Of a stretch of 5,574 nt of DNA, positions 5,333-5,574 are shown in pieces; position 1 is the stretch's first letter, and each line of letters starts with the position of its first letter. The notes under the pieces are model-generated. The model made no database searches, was not told where the DNA came from, and saw nothing but the letters and a program-made list of their open reading frames with translations. Both the position numbers and the translations under genes were made by a program. Where the stretch lies: positions 1-5,574 of the forward strand of contig JAGBGB010000144.1 in NCBI GenBank assembly GCA_017936205.1, read 5' to 3'. This DNA is from Oscillospiraceae bacterium (GTDB lineage: Bacteria; Bacillota; Clostridia; Oscillospirales; Oscillospiraceae).

Positions 5333-5337
5333 GCAAA

Positions 5338-5574
5338 TCAAAAAATTCCTTGTAAATCGAAATTAGGAAGATACTCCGAAGTAGCGGAGCTAAACTCTTG
5401 CGTATATCCTTCTGTAATTCCGCAAAACTGCATCCATGATTCTACCGCAGCATACTCATCTTCGGTGATCTTGCGATTCAATGGGGCGGGCAAGGAGCAC
5501 GAGGGGACGTATTGACTCATTAGCGAAAATAGTACCTCTTGTCTTTTGAAATTCTCTGAGACCCAGTCTATCAC
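5338..5574 (-). CDS. Radical SAM protein of the PflX type (pyruvate formate-lyase activating enzyme-like), C-terminal end
   Basis: The last 78 codons of a gene that enters from the right edge end in TGA at 5338-5340. The GTG at the very edge is just the first complete codon and need not be a start. Recognisable features are VLFSLMSQYVPS (15-26) and, near the end, the pattern GYTQEFSSATSEYLPNFDL. These resemble the C-terminal (I/V)SLMxQYxP and QE...FxPxFD motifs of the PflX/MJ0804-like group of radical SAM proteins. The CxxxCxxC cluster motif expected near the N-terminus of such proteins (about 290-300 residues) is outside the window. No substrate can be assigned, and the activating-enzyme name is by similarity only. 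The lexA control region starts directly after the stop, and no terminator is visible, so some read-through into lexA is possible. Confidence 0.75.
   Translation of the reverse strand: MIDWVSENFKRQEVLFSLMSQYVPSCSLPAPLNRKITEDEYAAVESWMQFCGITEGYTQEFSSATSEYLPNFDLQGIF

Overview
The window looks like ordinary core chromosome of a Gram-positive anaerobe of the class Clostridia. The Ruminococcaceae/Oscillospiraceae region is my best guess, from protein character only. Three things support this: an N-terminal pyruvate phosphate dikinase very like the Clostridium symbiosum enzyme, Soj/Spo0J-type partition proteins with the canonical Firmicutes parS palindrome, and strong AGGAGG-type ribosome binding sites. 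Every convincing gene lies on the minus strand, so transcription runs from high to low coordinates.

Layout in transcription order. At 5574-5338 is the C-terminal end of a PflX-like radical SAM protein that runs off the right edge. Next is lexA (5271-4705), with its own extended -10 promoter and a candidate LexA operator overlapping the -35, both in the short gap after the radical SAM gene. A strong hairpin terminator (4703-4657) begins at the lexA stop. It is followed by a perfect 16-bp parS site (4647-4632) and the parA promoter (4591-4563). Then come parA (4510-3752), parB (3738-2866), serS (2836-1550) and mscL (1501-1043). These are separated by only 13, 29 and 48 bases with no visible terminator between them, so they probably form one operon ending at a hairpin at 1028-992. 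The 280-base gap 1042-763 holds that terminator, an imperfect inverted repeat, the ppdK promoter and a leader hairpin. ppdK starts at 762 and runs off the left edge after 254 codons.

How the genes work together. ParB binds parS and stimulates ParA during origin segregation, so the parS site suggests a position near the replication origin. SerRS and MscL are housekeeping genes carried in the partition operon. LexA regulates the SOS response and probably itself. PPDK belongs to central pyruvate/PEP metabolism. I see no mobile element, CRISPR array, RNA gene or defence system, and no evidence of a new system. The most interesting signals are regulatory: parS just upstream of the parAB promoter, three promoters with the same TTGCAA/17/TGn design, an octamer repeated at multiples of 33 bp upstream of ppdK, and an unusual motif 2 loop in SerRS.
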